DNA of 50,527 nucleotides from Nostoc linckia FACHB-104 (lineage in GTDB: Bacteria; Cyanobacteriota; Cyanobacteriia; Cyanobacteriales; Nostocaceae), in the NCBI RefSeq assembly GCF_014696615.1, contig NZ_JACJQJ010000061.1, positions 1 through 50,527 on the forward strand, given 5' to 3'. Made by a program: the position numbers and the translations under genes. This document shows positions 42,202 through 50,527 of the stretch, piece by piece; position 1 is the stretch's first letter, and each line of letters begins with the position of its first letter. A model generated the notes under the pieces. The model made no database searches and was not told the DNA's origin. It saw nothing but the letters and a program-made list of their open reading frames with translations.

Positions 42202-43869
42202 TTATTTAATTACACCTGTATTTACAACACTCCCTATTTGAGAATGTTTGGATGGCAATAAATTCCACTTCAATCGATAGAGTTGTAAAGGCTGGTCTTG
42301 ACCTTTAACTTGCACTAATGGCATTTTTTCTAAAGGTAAATTTAGAGCTTGAATTCGCTCAAATGTAGTTTGAGAGATGACTATTTCCCCCGCTTGGGCA
42401 ACGTTGCAGATTCTACTAGTAACGTTGGTGGTATCGCCAATAGTAGCGTATTGAATCAGTTTCTCTGAACCGATATTTCCTGCGGCTACTTTTCCGGTAT
42501 TCAATCCAATATGAATTTGAATTGGTTGCTTACCCTGTTGCAGCCACTTCTGATTTAACCTCATTACTGCCCACTGCATATCAATTGCTGCTTGTATGGC
42601 CCGTTCTGTATCATCCGCCTTACGATAAGGAGCGCCCCAAATAGCAAATAAGGCATCACCAATATATTTTTCTAAAGTACCCTCATATTGAAAGACAATC
42701 TCTTCTACCATAACCTCGAAATATTCATTTAGCATCGCAATCACTTGACGCGGATGCATAGTCGAAGACATTTTTGTGAAATTACTAATATCAGCAAATA
42801 AAGCTGTAACTTCTGTATCAACAATACCTAAGGTTGTTTCTTCCTTGAGCTTTTTCCTCACAGCTTCAGGAAAGAAACGCTCTAGTTTATTCCGCATTAC
42901 TGCTTCTGCTTCAATTTTCTTGTAGAGATTAGCATTATCAATAGCGATCGCAGCTTGATTAGCCAAAGCAGTCAAAAACTCTACATCTTCGTCAGAATAA
43001 ACATCTGACATCGATAAATTATCAACATATAATACCCCAATGACTTCTTCTCTGGGTTTGAGAGGAATGCACATTGAGGCCCGAATAGCTTGAACAAAAA
43101 TAGATTCAGAAGTATGAAAGCGCTTATCTAAACACGCATCTGTGGTGACAACAGCATTGCCATTTTGATAGACATGATTAGTAATATTTTTACTATAAAA
43201 TTGATTTTCAATAGAAGTTCCCGAACGCAACTTGACTACTCTTTGTTCCAGCTGCTTTGTAGTTTCATTGACCATCAAGATAACTGCTCGATCTACATTG
43301 ATAATCTCGAACAGCAAATCAAGAATTTTCTCTAAAAGGCGATCGGGTTCTTCAGGAGAAGAAAGTTGCTTGCTGACCTCAAGTAATATTTTTAACTTAT
43401 CGACAGTGCGTTGATTACTACCGCGCTGTGATAATCTCAAAAGCGAATCTCTTCTTCCTGGAGCATCCAACAAGTCCTGTATTTTGAAGCGACCTTGTTC
43501 AGTAGAAAACTGTTTGATTATTGTCTCTGGGATAGGTTCTTCTAGGGAATCATCATTACAATCATTTCCAGGTGTGGCGTTAATTTTTTCAACGAATTTG
43601 AACTCTACATTCCCACAATAAATTAAGTCTCCATCCTTGAGTTCGTATTGTTCAATCTTGGCCTCATTGACGAAAGTATGGTTAAGGCTTTGCAAATCTT
43701 TAATAGTAATGCGCTCTTCCGCAATTATAATTTCTGCATGGTAACGGGATAAGCTCTCATCCCCGATTACAATCGTGTTATCTCCGCTACGACCTATAGT
43801 GTTCATCCCCATAATTAATTGATGAACTCTTTCTTGAGGAGTTTTAGGAGCGTAGATTAAATATGGCAT
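42202..43869 (-). CDS. FHA-GAF class III adenylate cyclase
   Basis: 555 aa. An FHA phosphothreonine-binding domain (about 20-90: NTIGRSGDNTIVIGDESLSR, HAEI, LNHTFVN) is followed by a GAF sensor domain (about 165-320; ISVL-type core VGVLYVDNLSMSD) and a cyclase catalytic domain (about 345-530). The first metal-binding Asp lies in VTALFADISNFTK (near 358), the second in EKYIGDALFAIWG, which also holds the substrate Lys. The transition-state Asn and Arg lie in GDTTNVTSRI. All needed residues are present, so it should be active, most likely making cAMP. The FHA domain suggests control by a Ser/Thr kinase, and one is encoded 550 bases upstream on the same strand (44418-46349). Confidence 0.9.
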   Translation of the reverse strand: MPYLIYAPKTPQERVHQLIMGMNTIGRSGDNTIVIGDESLSRYHAEIIIAEERITIKDLQSLNHTFVNEAKIEQYELKDGDLIYCGNVEFKFVEKINATPGNDCNDDSLEEPIPETIIKQFSTEQGRFKIQDLLDAPGRRDSLLRLSQRGSNQRTVDKLKILLEVSKQLSSPEEPDRLLEKILDLLFEIINVDRAVILMVNETTKQLEQRVVKLRSGTSIENQFYSKNITNHVYQNGNAVVTTDACLDKRFHTSESIFVQAIRASMCIPLKPREEVIGVLYVDNLSMSDVYSDEDVEFLTALANQAAIAIDNANLYKKIEAEAVMRNKLERFFPEAVRKKLKEETTLGIVDTEVTALFADISNFTKMSSTMHPRQVIAMLNEYFEVMVEEIVFQYEGTLEKYIGDALFAIWGAPYRKADDTERAIQAAIDMQWAVMRLNQKWLQQGKQPIQIHIGLNTGKVAAGNIGSEKLIQYATIGDTTNVTSRICNVAQAGEIVISQTTFERIQALNLPLEKMPLVQVKGQDQPLQLYRLKWNLLPSKHSQIGSVVNTGVIK

Positions 43870-44417
43870 ATTCCGCCCTCACTTTTCAACATTCTTGAAA
43901 ATTGCTGTTCTGAATCCAAGGATGAACTCCACAATATTAATAGTCTTAAATTCACTATTTTCCCTAGCCATTTCTTATTTTTTAGCTACGTATTGATAAA
44001 ATTTCTCACCAATTTTTAGGTAAATTATGCAACTACAAGTTATCAAATACTGACACAAAAAAATCTGACAAATTTACAAAATTTAAACAGTAGAAATAAC
44101 TAATGACATGAAATATGCCATATTACAAAACATTATTATCCTTACTATTATTCACAGTAATTGATAACTTCGTTATGTAGTTAAATAATGAATTAATTGT
44201 TGTCTAAATATGAATTTTCCAGAGCTACTTTAGTAGCTTGATGAGGAAAGCCAATTTTTACTTTATAAGCATGTTAAGCAAACTCCAACTTAGACAAACT
44301 GTGTAAATTGTTTCAACCTGATACTACTTTAGGTGATAACTAGCTTGGTGTAAATATTTGTCTTGGAGTTGATTAATCAAGTGTAAAAGACAGGATTTTA
44401 GCCTGATTCAGAGATAA
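43870..44417. other. gene-free region, 0.55 kb, AT-rich
   Basis: No ORF, hairpin terminator or repeat of note between the kinase and cyclase genes. Presumably the cyclase promoter. Confidence 0.5.
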
Positions 44418-46349
44418 TTACAAATTGTTGCGGTTATTTTCGACAGCAGGAGAGCTATTTATATTATTTGGTTTTTCTTTGTTGGGGAGACTATTAGTAT
44501 CCTTTTTCTCAAATTGGCTCAGTCCTTGCTTGGCTATATTTTCAGCAGCTTGTTTAAATATTGGTTCTAACTTATCTTGCCAATATTTAATATTTGGCAA
44601 CTTTTCTGGATGTTTTTGATAATCTAAAACCTTATCCCATTGACCTTGCGCCAATGCGGTATTTATATCATTAAATAAAGCATCTGCTTTCGCCCAATCT
44701 TGCTGCCACTGAGCAATCATCGCTGCAGTTTCTTTAAAACCCGAAGAAGCTGTTTGAGGGACAGATTTTAGCAGTGCGATCGCTCCTGCCAAATCGCCTG
44801 AATCATATTTCTTTTTAGCTTGCTCCAAAACCTTAGCTGTGTCAGCATCATTCTGTAATGGCTCTGAGGTTCCAGAGTCAGTAGTAAATGGTTTTGAACT
44901 AAAGGGGTCTGATTGACTAGGTAATTGCCTTGTCACCTCACTAGCTTGAGGTTTTGGTTTTGGGAGTGGTCGAGTAGCAATTAGTTTATTATCATCAACT
45001 GTATTAACTGCGATACCCCTGTCTCGCAAACAAGACACCCATTGTTGATTATTGGCTATCACATCCGAATGGGCCCAAGCTTTACGTCCAGAGTTAGCTT
45101 TCACTTCTACCCAACCCTGTTTTGTGCGCTTCCCAGTAACCTCAAATTTAGTGTCGCTCTTAACTGTCTGCACAATACTATCAGAATTGATAGCTCTTGG
45201 TTCCGAACGAATATTAGAATTACCAACCACAATTGCTAAACACTTATTATCAGCAGTTGGATCGTTACCAGTTAAATTAGCAGCGAAATTTTTTACACTA
45301 GGATAAACATTTGTTACCAAAGCAGCTGCACCACCTGCTAATAACAAACCAATTATTAAGGGTAATGGGTCAGGTTTGCTCGCATCTTGACGCACAGGCT
45401 TGACAACGGGTTTATTCGCTGGCGCAACTGCAACAGTTTGCTGGCGAGAGACTTGAGATGCAGTTTGACTTTGTGGGTAGCTAGAATTTTGACGGGATTT
45501 TTGTACCTGAGAAGCTACAGCCACAGCAGGGGTTAACTCTCTACAAGCTTGCAATGCTTCGGTTGCATTTTGGTAGCGGTCTTTAAAGTGGTAACGCACC
45601 ATCTTATTTAAGACTGCTGCTAACTGAGGATTTACAGAAACTAAATGCTGCCAGAGGAGTTCGCCTGTGTTAGGGTCTTCTTGCAAAGCATTTGCTGCTA
45701 ATCCTGTTAAAGCTTGAATAGCAATGATACCTAATGAGTAAATATCACTATTAGGACGAGGTTTACCTTGTCCTTGTTCTGTTGGCATATAGCCAGGAGT
45801 ACCAATGACTACCGTAGCTGTCGGTTGTCCTCCAGATGTAATCAAGTTTGTCCGCAGCTGCTTAACTGCGCCAAAGTCTACTAAAACTAACTTATTGTCA
45901 CTAGCCCGACGGATAATATTATCTGGCTTGATATCCCTATGAATCACGCCTTGGCTATGTACAAATTCTAGAATACCCAACACTTCCTGCAACAGATGCA
46001 TAACCTGATTTTCACTCCAGTGCTTATCAGGTGAAAGTTCTTCACTTAGGGTATTTCCTTCAATAAATTCTTGTACTAAATAGAATTCTTGATTTTCGTC
46101 AAAATAAGCTAAAAGTCTAGGTATTTGGTCGTGATTTCCTAAAACTTCTAAAGTTTCCGCTTCACTATTAAACAAGCGCTTGGCTGTTTCAAAAACTTTA
46201 GGATCTGAACTAGATGGTTTAAGATGCTTTACCACGCAGATAGGATTACCTGGCCGCCTAGTATCTTGAGCAATGTAAGTTTGCCCAAATCCCCCCGTAG
46301 CCAGCACTTCAATTACTTGGTAACGATGATCTAGAAGCTTGCCTATCAT
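44418..46349 (-). CDS. serine/threonine kinase with SH3-like sensor domain
   Basis: 643 aa. The Hanks-type kinase domain (about 8-270) has the loop ATGGFGQTY (17-25), K41 in CVVKHL, HRDIKPDN (137-144) with catalytic D139, and DFG at 158-160. A Q/P-rich linker is followed by a single membrane span (about 330-348; LPLIIGLLLAGGAAALVTNV). A periplasmic SH3b-like domain follows (about 368-440: NIRSEPRAINSDSIVQTV, QGWVEVKANSGRKAWAHSDV) and then a helical C-terminus with TPR-like content. All catalytic residues are present. The first 110 residues closely match the CHASE2 kinase at 27810-30017. The SH3 domain probably senses the cell wall. Confidence 0.92.
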   Translation of the reverse strand: MIGKLLDHRYQVIEVLATGGFGQTYIAQDTRRPGNPICVVKHLKPSSSDPKVFETAKRLFNSEAETLEVLGNHDQIPRLLAYFDENQEFYLVQEFIEGNTLSEELSPDKHWSENQVMHLLQEVLGILEFVHSQGVIHRDIKPDNIIRRASDNKLVLVDFGAVKQLRTNLITSGGQPTATVVIGTPGYMPTEQGQGKPRPNSDIYSLGIIAIQALTGLAANALQEDPNTGELLWQHLVSVNPQLAAVLNKMVRYHFKDRYQNATEALQACRELTPAVAVASQVQKSRQNSSYPQSQTASQVSRQQTVAVAPANKPVVKPVRQDASKPDPLPLIIGLLLAGGAAALVTNVYPSVKNFAANLTGNDPTADNKCLAIVVGNSNIRSEPRAINSDSIVQTVKSDTKFEVTGKRTKQGWVEVKANSGRKAWAHSDVIANNQQWVSCLRDRGIAVNTVDDNKLIATRPLPKPKPQASEVTRQLPSQSDPFSSKPFTTDSGTSEPLQNDADTAKVLEQAKKKYDSGDLAGAIALLKSVPQTASSGFKETAAMIAQWQQDWAKADALFNDINTALAQGQWDKVLDYQKHPEKLPNIKYWQDKLEPIFKQAAENIAKQGLSQFEKKDTNSLPNKEKPNNINSSPAVENNRNNL

Positions 46350-46513
46350 AATCCCTCCCCAGTGTTAACACCTAATTTTGCAGATGCTAATCAATATCTC
46401 CAAATTTTCCTGCATGAAATCCGCTATCTTGAGAAAAGATTTGAATTTAAAATGCAGTTTTTTAATAAATGCAGATTGTTAATTTTTGTTTAAGCATCCT
46501 TTTTTGATTAGCA

Positions 46514-47008
46514 ATGCCACCCAAAATCAACAACTCTGTCGCATGGCAGCAGGCTGAAATTCTCATGCAGCCTGCCTTTATCCGCGTGGTCGATAATATT
46601 CGCAAGCAACTAGATGTGTCTTCCTGGAAAGGAACGTATCATGATGTCTTGATTTGGCCTGCTAGCACCACCGATCAGACAAAAGCAATTGTGACTCAGC
46701 TGTTGCAAGAAATAGAAACTGCAACGCCAGAACAAGCAGATGAGATTAAAGAGAGTCTTTCTCGTCTGCCAATGCCCCATCCAGGATATCATCTACGTTT
46801 ACAGCGTCAAGAGCAGCAAGTAAATATCGATTTGTGGGAACTATGTTATCAAGTGTGTTTTCTTAACTACAGTCCCGAAAACCCTAATTCCGCAGGTGTT
46901 GATATTGATACTAGTTTAATTGATGAAACTGGAGAAGTAGATTGGTTAACTTTGGAAGCGAAAACTAAAGAGTTAGTGGAGCAAGTGTTTGCCAATTTAC
47001 CTAAGTAA
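46514..47008 (+). CDS. conserved cyanobacterial hypothetical protein, 164 aa
   Basis: Soluble, alpha/beta protein starting MPPKINNSVAWQQAEILMQPA and containing IRKQLDVSSWKGTYHDVLIW, HPGYHLRLQRQEQQVNIDLW and ELCYQVCFLNYSP. I know this pattern as an uncharacterised cyanobacterial family, with no assigned function. It is divergent from the kinase (165 bases apart) and followed after 145 repeat-filled bases by the deacetylase gene. No membrane segment or cofactor motif is seen. Confidence 0.72.
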   Translation: MPPKINNSVAWQQAEILMQPAFIRVVDNIRKQLDVSSWKGTYHDVLIWPASTTDQTKAIVTQLLQEIETATPEQADEIKESLSRLPMPHPGYHLRLQRQEQQVNIDLWELCYQVCFLNYSPENPNSAGVDIDTSLIDETGEVDWLTLEAKTKELVEQVFANLPK

Positions 47009-47017
47009 GGATAACGG

Positions 47018-47148
47018 GAATGGGAAATTGTGGTTGGGGAATGGGGAAAAGGGATTGGGGATTAAGGACTGGGGACAAGGAGATAATTTTCCCTTACCAA
47101 TTAACAATTACCCGATGACAAATACCAAACGCCAAACACCAAAAACCT
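47018..47148. repeat. short tandem repeat block
   Basis: ggggatt/gggaatg units, a ggggacaaggaga octamer, and caattac/ccaaacg units between two codirectional genes. Confidence 0.65.
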
Positions 47149-47153
47149 AATTT

Positions 47154-48074
47154 ATGCTATCAGTCATTTATTCTGATGAGTTTCTAGATCACAAAACTGG
47201 AAATTACCATCCAGAATCACCACAACGCTTAACTGCTATTGTCAATGCTTTAAAGCAAGCGCATTTTGCCGAAAACCTGATCTGGCGATCGCCTACACCA
47301 GCATTAGAAAATTCCCGACTAATGCCGATGTTATCCAAAGCCCACACTCCAGATTACATCGACAAAGTCCAGCGGATTGCCTTTGCTGGAGGCGGTTATT
47401 TAGATGGCGATACGCCAATTTCTCCACGTAGTTATGATGTAGCATTACTAGCTGTTAGCGCTTGGTTGGATGGAGTCGATGTAGTTTTATCCACAGAAAA
47501 TCCAGCTTTCGTGCTATCTCGTCCCCCAGGACACCATGCAGAAAGTGATATGGGTATGGGATTTTGTCTATTTTCTAATGCGGCGATCGCCGCATTCCAT
47601 GCCTTACAAAAACCAGGAATTAATCGTGTAGCTATTTTAGATTGGGATGTACATCACGGTAATGGTACTCAAGCGATCGTGGAATCTGAAGCGCAAATTG
47701 CCTATTGTTCGCTACATCAATACCCTTGCTATCCCGGAACTGGTAGAGCATCTGAACGCGGCTTTCATAATAATGTCTTAAATTTACCCGTACCTCCTGG
47801 TAGCACAATGGCAGTATATCAGCCGCTCTTTGAAAATAAAGTTCTCCCTTTTTTAGCCAATTTTCAAGCAGATTTATTAATTATCAGTGCTGGTTATGAT
47901 GCTAATGCCGCTGATCCCTTAGCCAGCGTTAATTTACAACCAGAAGATTACAGTTACTTGATCAATTATTGTTTAAGCTACACTCGTAAAATTCTTCTTG
48001 GTTTAGAAGGTGGCTATGATTTGCCAGCGCTTTCCCAATCTGTGGTAGCAACAATCGAACGCTGTTTAATGTAA
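47154..48074 (+). CDS. histone-deacetylase-family amidohydrolase
   Basis: 306-aa class II-like deacetylase. Signature blocks: SPQRLTAI (22-29), RPPGHHAESDMGMGFCLFSN with the catalytic His pair 127-128, DWDVHHGNGTQ with zinc ligands D165 and H167, SAGYDANAADPLA with the third ligand D254, and the LEGGYD tyrosine near the end. All active-site residues are present. Bacterial relatives remove acetyl groups from polyamines, lysine or other amines; the native substrate is not determined. Start MLSVIYSDEFLDHKTG is immediately typical of the family. It appears to be a single gene. Confidence 0.92.
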   Translation: MLSVIYSDEFLDHKTGNYHPESPQRLTAIVNALKQAHFAENLIWRSPTPALENSRLMPMLSKAHTPDYIDKVQRIAFAGGGYLDGDTPISPRSYDVALLAVSAWLDGVDVVLSTENPAFVLSRPPGHHAESDMGMGFCLFSNAAIAAFHALQKPGINRVAILDWDVHHGNGTQAIVESEAQIAYCSLHQYPCYPGTGRASERGFHNNVLNLPVPPGSTMAVYQPLFENKVLPFLANFQADLLIISAGYDANAADPLASVNLQPEDYSYLINYCLSYTRKILLGLEGGYDLPALSQSVVATIERCLM

Positions 48075-48791
48075 AGCTTGATCGATAGACGAACCAATGA
48101 GAGTGGCATGATAAATTGCGATCGCTCATAGAAATGTAAAGAAATATGTAGCTTCGCTACAACCAGCAAAGCTACTTAGTCAATTTGACACTAATTTATG
48201 TAGCAAATAATACTAAATCTAGCAAAGAAGCAACCTTTACAAGTCAGAAAAGAGGAATTAGTCTGTATAGGATTTTTATCTGAGTTCTAGTTATTGGAAA
48301 TTTTGTACTTTCTGTAATCCAGAAGCGTCATATTGCTTTTTCGGCAATCTCAAGCTGAATAAATTTTATAAATAAATTTTTAGGTAAGACTAATAACACA
48401 ATTACCTAGAATTTTCTCTTAACCAGTCAAAGTGAGTTTTAAAAGAATTTCATCCCTATCGCCAGATTTAATGGCAGTATCTTGCTAATTTCTTCCCTAG
48501 AGAATAATTCTATTTGTGTTTTTCGATGTTTTTATGGAGACTTAAGTGGTACGTATTATTTCTATAAACTAAGACGGCTATTTTTTTACAGCAAATAATT
48601 TGCAGTATGGTATGCAACCAAATACCAACAAAATTCATGGAATCTTCAGAAAGAAAAACTTTGAGATATATTCTGAAAGAGCTAAAGTTTTGTTAAGATG
48701 CAAATGCTAGGAGTTTTTCAACGGAATACACCTCTCAGGGTGTGGAGAAATAAAGAGCACTAGCAATACAGAGTTATAAAGGTGAAGCATA
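48075..48791. other. gene-free region, 0.7 kb
   Basis: Holds a small hairpin gtagc-ttc-gctac (48148-48160) of the common repeat type, then AT-rich sequence, and a candidate hairpin acacc-tctca-gggtgt about 60 bases before the 45-aa gene. No ORF. Confidence 0.5.
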
Positions 48792-48929
48792 ATGACCACC
48801 TACATTTTTTTCAATGAAGCCCTTCAGATGCTGGCCAATGCCTATCTAATCTCAGCAATAGTGCTAATCGCAGCTTCTGGTATAGGTTTAGCAGTAATAG
48901 AAACGATGGAAAAGACCGGAGAACGCTAA
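48792..48929 (+). CDS. 45-aa single-span membrane protein
   Basis: Starts ATG after a good ribosome site (aaggtgaa, about 48779-48786). Reads MTTYIFFNEALQMLANAYLI, then SAIVLIAASGIGLAVIETME, ending KTGER. A single hydrophobic helix (about 13-36) with a small amphipathic N-terminus gives the look of a low-mass photosynthetic, NDH or respiratory subunit. I cannot match it to PsbX, PsaM, PetM or other known short subunits from memory. TAA at 48927-48929. A hairpin and a long leader precede it. Confidence 0.55.
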   Translation: MTTYIFFNEALQMLANAYLISAIVLIAASGIGLAVIETMEKTGER

Positions 48930-49107
48930 GTTCTCACCTGGCTTTTAGTTCCCACAGACAACCCATGAATCTGTATGTGTTCATTGTGAAGAAATATTGG
49001 GAACACTAAACCATGAAAGTCTCACAGTGTTGCAGATTCACCTGAAAGTCATTGCACATGCAAGGTACTGCTCCCCTATTGAAGACTCAATCAAGGAGCG
49101 CACTACT

Positions 49108-49557
49108 ATGGGTTTATTAGATACAGTATTGGGTACAGAAAGCCAGGTTCAACCTACACTCAGTCCAGCAGAGGCCTTTGCCGCTATTACTCTAGCTGCA
49201 ACAGCAATTGATGGTAATCTTTCAGAGGATGAAGCTCTTTCTATAGCCTCAGTTCTATCTCGGTCTAAGCTGTTTAGAAATTATACTGACGAGATGATGA
49301 ACAAGCTGTTTGATAAAATCCTTGGCATCCTCAGGCGACGGGATGGGATAAATCTTTTATTTAATTCAGCTAAACAAACTTTAACTCAAGAATTGCGTGA
49401 GGCAGCTTTTGCAGTAGCTACAGATTTGGTACTAAATGACGGAATTTTGATGGAAGAGGAAACTAATTTTCTCAACGATCTGTACCTATCCTTGGGTATT
49501 TCCAGCGATCTAGCGCTACAAATTGTGCAAGTTGTACTAATCAAAAACCGTGGCTAA
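49108..49557 (+). CDS. TerB-like tellurite resistance family protein
   Basis: 149 aa from ATG 49108 with ribosome site aaggag 6-10 bases upstream. All-helical with the TerB pattern: LSPAEAFAAITLAATAIDGN (a double-helix with metal-binding acidic residues DGNLSEDEA), then a second AFAVATDLVLNDGILMEEE repeat of the same EF-hand-like motif. TerB is a stress-linked helical bundle that binds calcium or manganese; resistance is not implied. An upstream TTG (48997) would add 37 non-conserved residues. It lies 178 bases after the 45-aa gene, perhaps cotranscribed. Confidence 0.75.
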   Translation: MGLLDTVLGTESQVQPTLSPAEAFAAITLAATAIDGNLSEDEALSIASVLSRSKLFRNYTDEMMNKLFDKILGILRRRDGINLLFNSAKQTLTQELREAAFAVATDLVLNDGILMEEETNFLNDLYLSLGISSDLALQIVQVVLIKNRG

Positions 49558-50428
49558 TATAATTTAGCCAGCTGATTGGCAATTATTATCGCTTTTAGTA
49601 ATTATGCAAGCTTAACCTTCATCAATGCTAATTAGCTACGCGATCGCCATATCATAATTATGTTCACTCAAAGACTGATCTTTAAAGCATCAGAGGAGAG
49701 GATTTTCAGCTTTCAGTAAATATGTGCCAAATCATAACTAAATTTAGTAATTTAGCCGGACATAATATCAACAGGCTATCACCTCTGCATAAATTTAGCA
49801 TATGTATATATGAGGCAAATTAATTTATAGCGGTGTGCAGCTTAATATTTCGCAAAATTAAATATCCTAGGCATTGTCAATCTTCTAGCCATCAGGTCTT
49901 GTCTTTAGCTCAATCGCCCATCCTGGGAATATTTGAAAAATATAGAGTTTAGTAAAAGTCACACACAGCATTAGGCTTGTAGTCGCATAGCATATCTTAT
50001 GGTGAAAAGGCTGAGAGAGGACTTAGAAGTGAGTATAAGCGGGAAAAGGCGTATGGGATTATAAAAATTCTTAGCCATGCTTCTGGCAGACTCAGATATA
50101 AGCATGATGGTCAAGAAAAGGGAGAAATATGAAAACGCCAAAACCCTTGCCAAGTATATGGTTGGTACCTTAATACAGATAGAGAGACTAGCCGGATCAA
50201 AAAAAAGTTGGAGAAAAAGGTTGACGAAACAGATAAAGAGTTGCTACTGTAGATAAGTGCTGAGGCGGAAAGATGCCAAAGCAACCGAACCGAGAAAAAC
50301 AAATACTTTGAAAGCTTCAGAAACAATCCTCGTCAATTAAAGATTGTTGGGGTAAAACCCAAAGAAATCTAAAAAAAGAAATACAGGATTCCGAGACATA
50401 AAGTTATCGGAGCCACAAACTCAAAAAC
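49558..50428. other. gene-free region upstream of rRNA operon, 0.87 kb
   Basis: No ORF. Expected to contain the rRNA promoter(s) and leader. Small inverted repeats occur, but none is decisive. Confidence 0.5.
50221..50250 (+). promoter_or_regulatory. possible rRNA promoter
   Basis: ttgacg (50221-50226) and tactgt (50245-50250) with an 18-base spacer, about 180 bases before the 16S start. Read by eye; other sites are possible. Confidence 0.3.

Positions 50429-50527
<99 letters not shown>

Noticed and set aside
49971-50326. Two minus-strand frames before the rRNA gene
   Set aside because: Short, without ribosome sites, in a region expected to be the rRNA leader.

Overview
The window comes from a filamentous, probably heterocyst-forming cyanobacterium (Nostoc/Tolypothrix/Calothrix type). 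The signs are frequent HIP1 palindromes (GCGATCGC), many short tandem heptamer repeats between genes (GGTAATG, CCAATTA, TTTGGTG types), palindromic interspersed elements, cyanobacterial families throughout, and the first ~100 bases of a cyanobacterial 16S rRNA at the right edge. The exact genus cannot be fixed from this alone.

Layout. 1-2.4 kb: a broken four-helix-bundle (S23-type) gene convergent with dndD, the ATPase of DNA phosphorothioation, with no dndC upstream. 2.9-4.7 kb: a 38-aa, cysteine-containing leader-type ORF joined by a TAATG stop/start overlap to a tandem NIL-domain gene, then a second NIL gene, convergent with a short Crp-family regulator. 5.1-9.1 kb: a giant DUF2157-like membrane protein carrying an in-frame block of an octamer DNA repeat. 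9.7-10.4 kb: tRNA-Ser(CGA) and an IS630-like transposase remnant. 10.7-13.2 kb: a compact RiPP-like cassette: a TIGR04222-like membrane protein with a Gly/Ser/Cys tail (7 Cys), a DUF692/MNIO iron oxygenase, and a translationally overlapping partner. 13.8-18.2 kb: a large RTX-repeat protein with an embedded GH16 glucanase domain. 18.4-24.6 kb: lpxD, small hypothetical genes, nagB, a secreted protein, a YdcF/DUF218 protein and a two-domain VOC protein. 24.9-27.0 kb: an SDR/flavin-monooxygenase operon. 27.3-30.5 kb: a zinc-ribbon protein, a CHASE2 Ser/Thr kinase and a small membrane protein. 31.9-41.9 kb: a four-gene cell-surface cluster (DUF11 protein, large beta-barrel, beta-helix/OmpA protein, SdrD-repeat protein) behind a 1.2-kb gene-free leader. 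42.2-46.3 kb: an FHA-GAF-adenylate cyclase and a second Ser/Thr kinase with an SH3-like domain. 46.5-49.6 kb: a conserved hypothetical gene, a histone-deacetylase-like amidohydrolase, a 45-aa single-membrane-span protein and a TerB-like protein. 50.4 kb to the edge: start of an rRNA operon.

The strongest candidate for an undescribed system is the 10.7-13.2 kb cassette, in which the cysteine-rich tail of a membrane-anchored protein looks like the substrate of the neighbouring MNIO enzyme. Next are the cysteine-codon leader peptide in front of the NIL genes and the four-gene surface-structure cluster. Dispersed repeats have repeatedly been recruited into coding sequence here: inside the DUF2157-like gene, at the C-terminus of the MNIO partner and the 30.2-kb gene, and possibly in N-terminal regions. 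All family assignments are from reading motifs; no database search was run.
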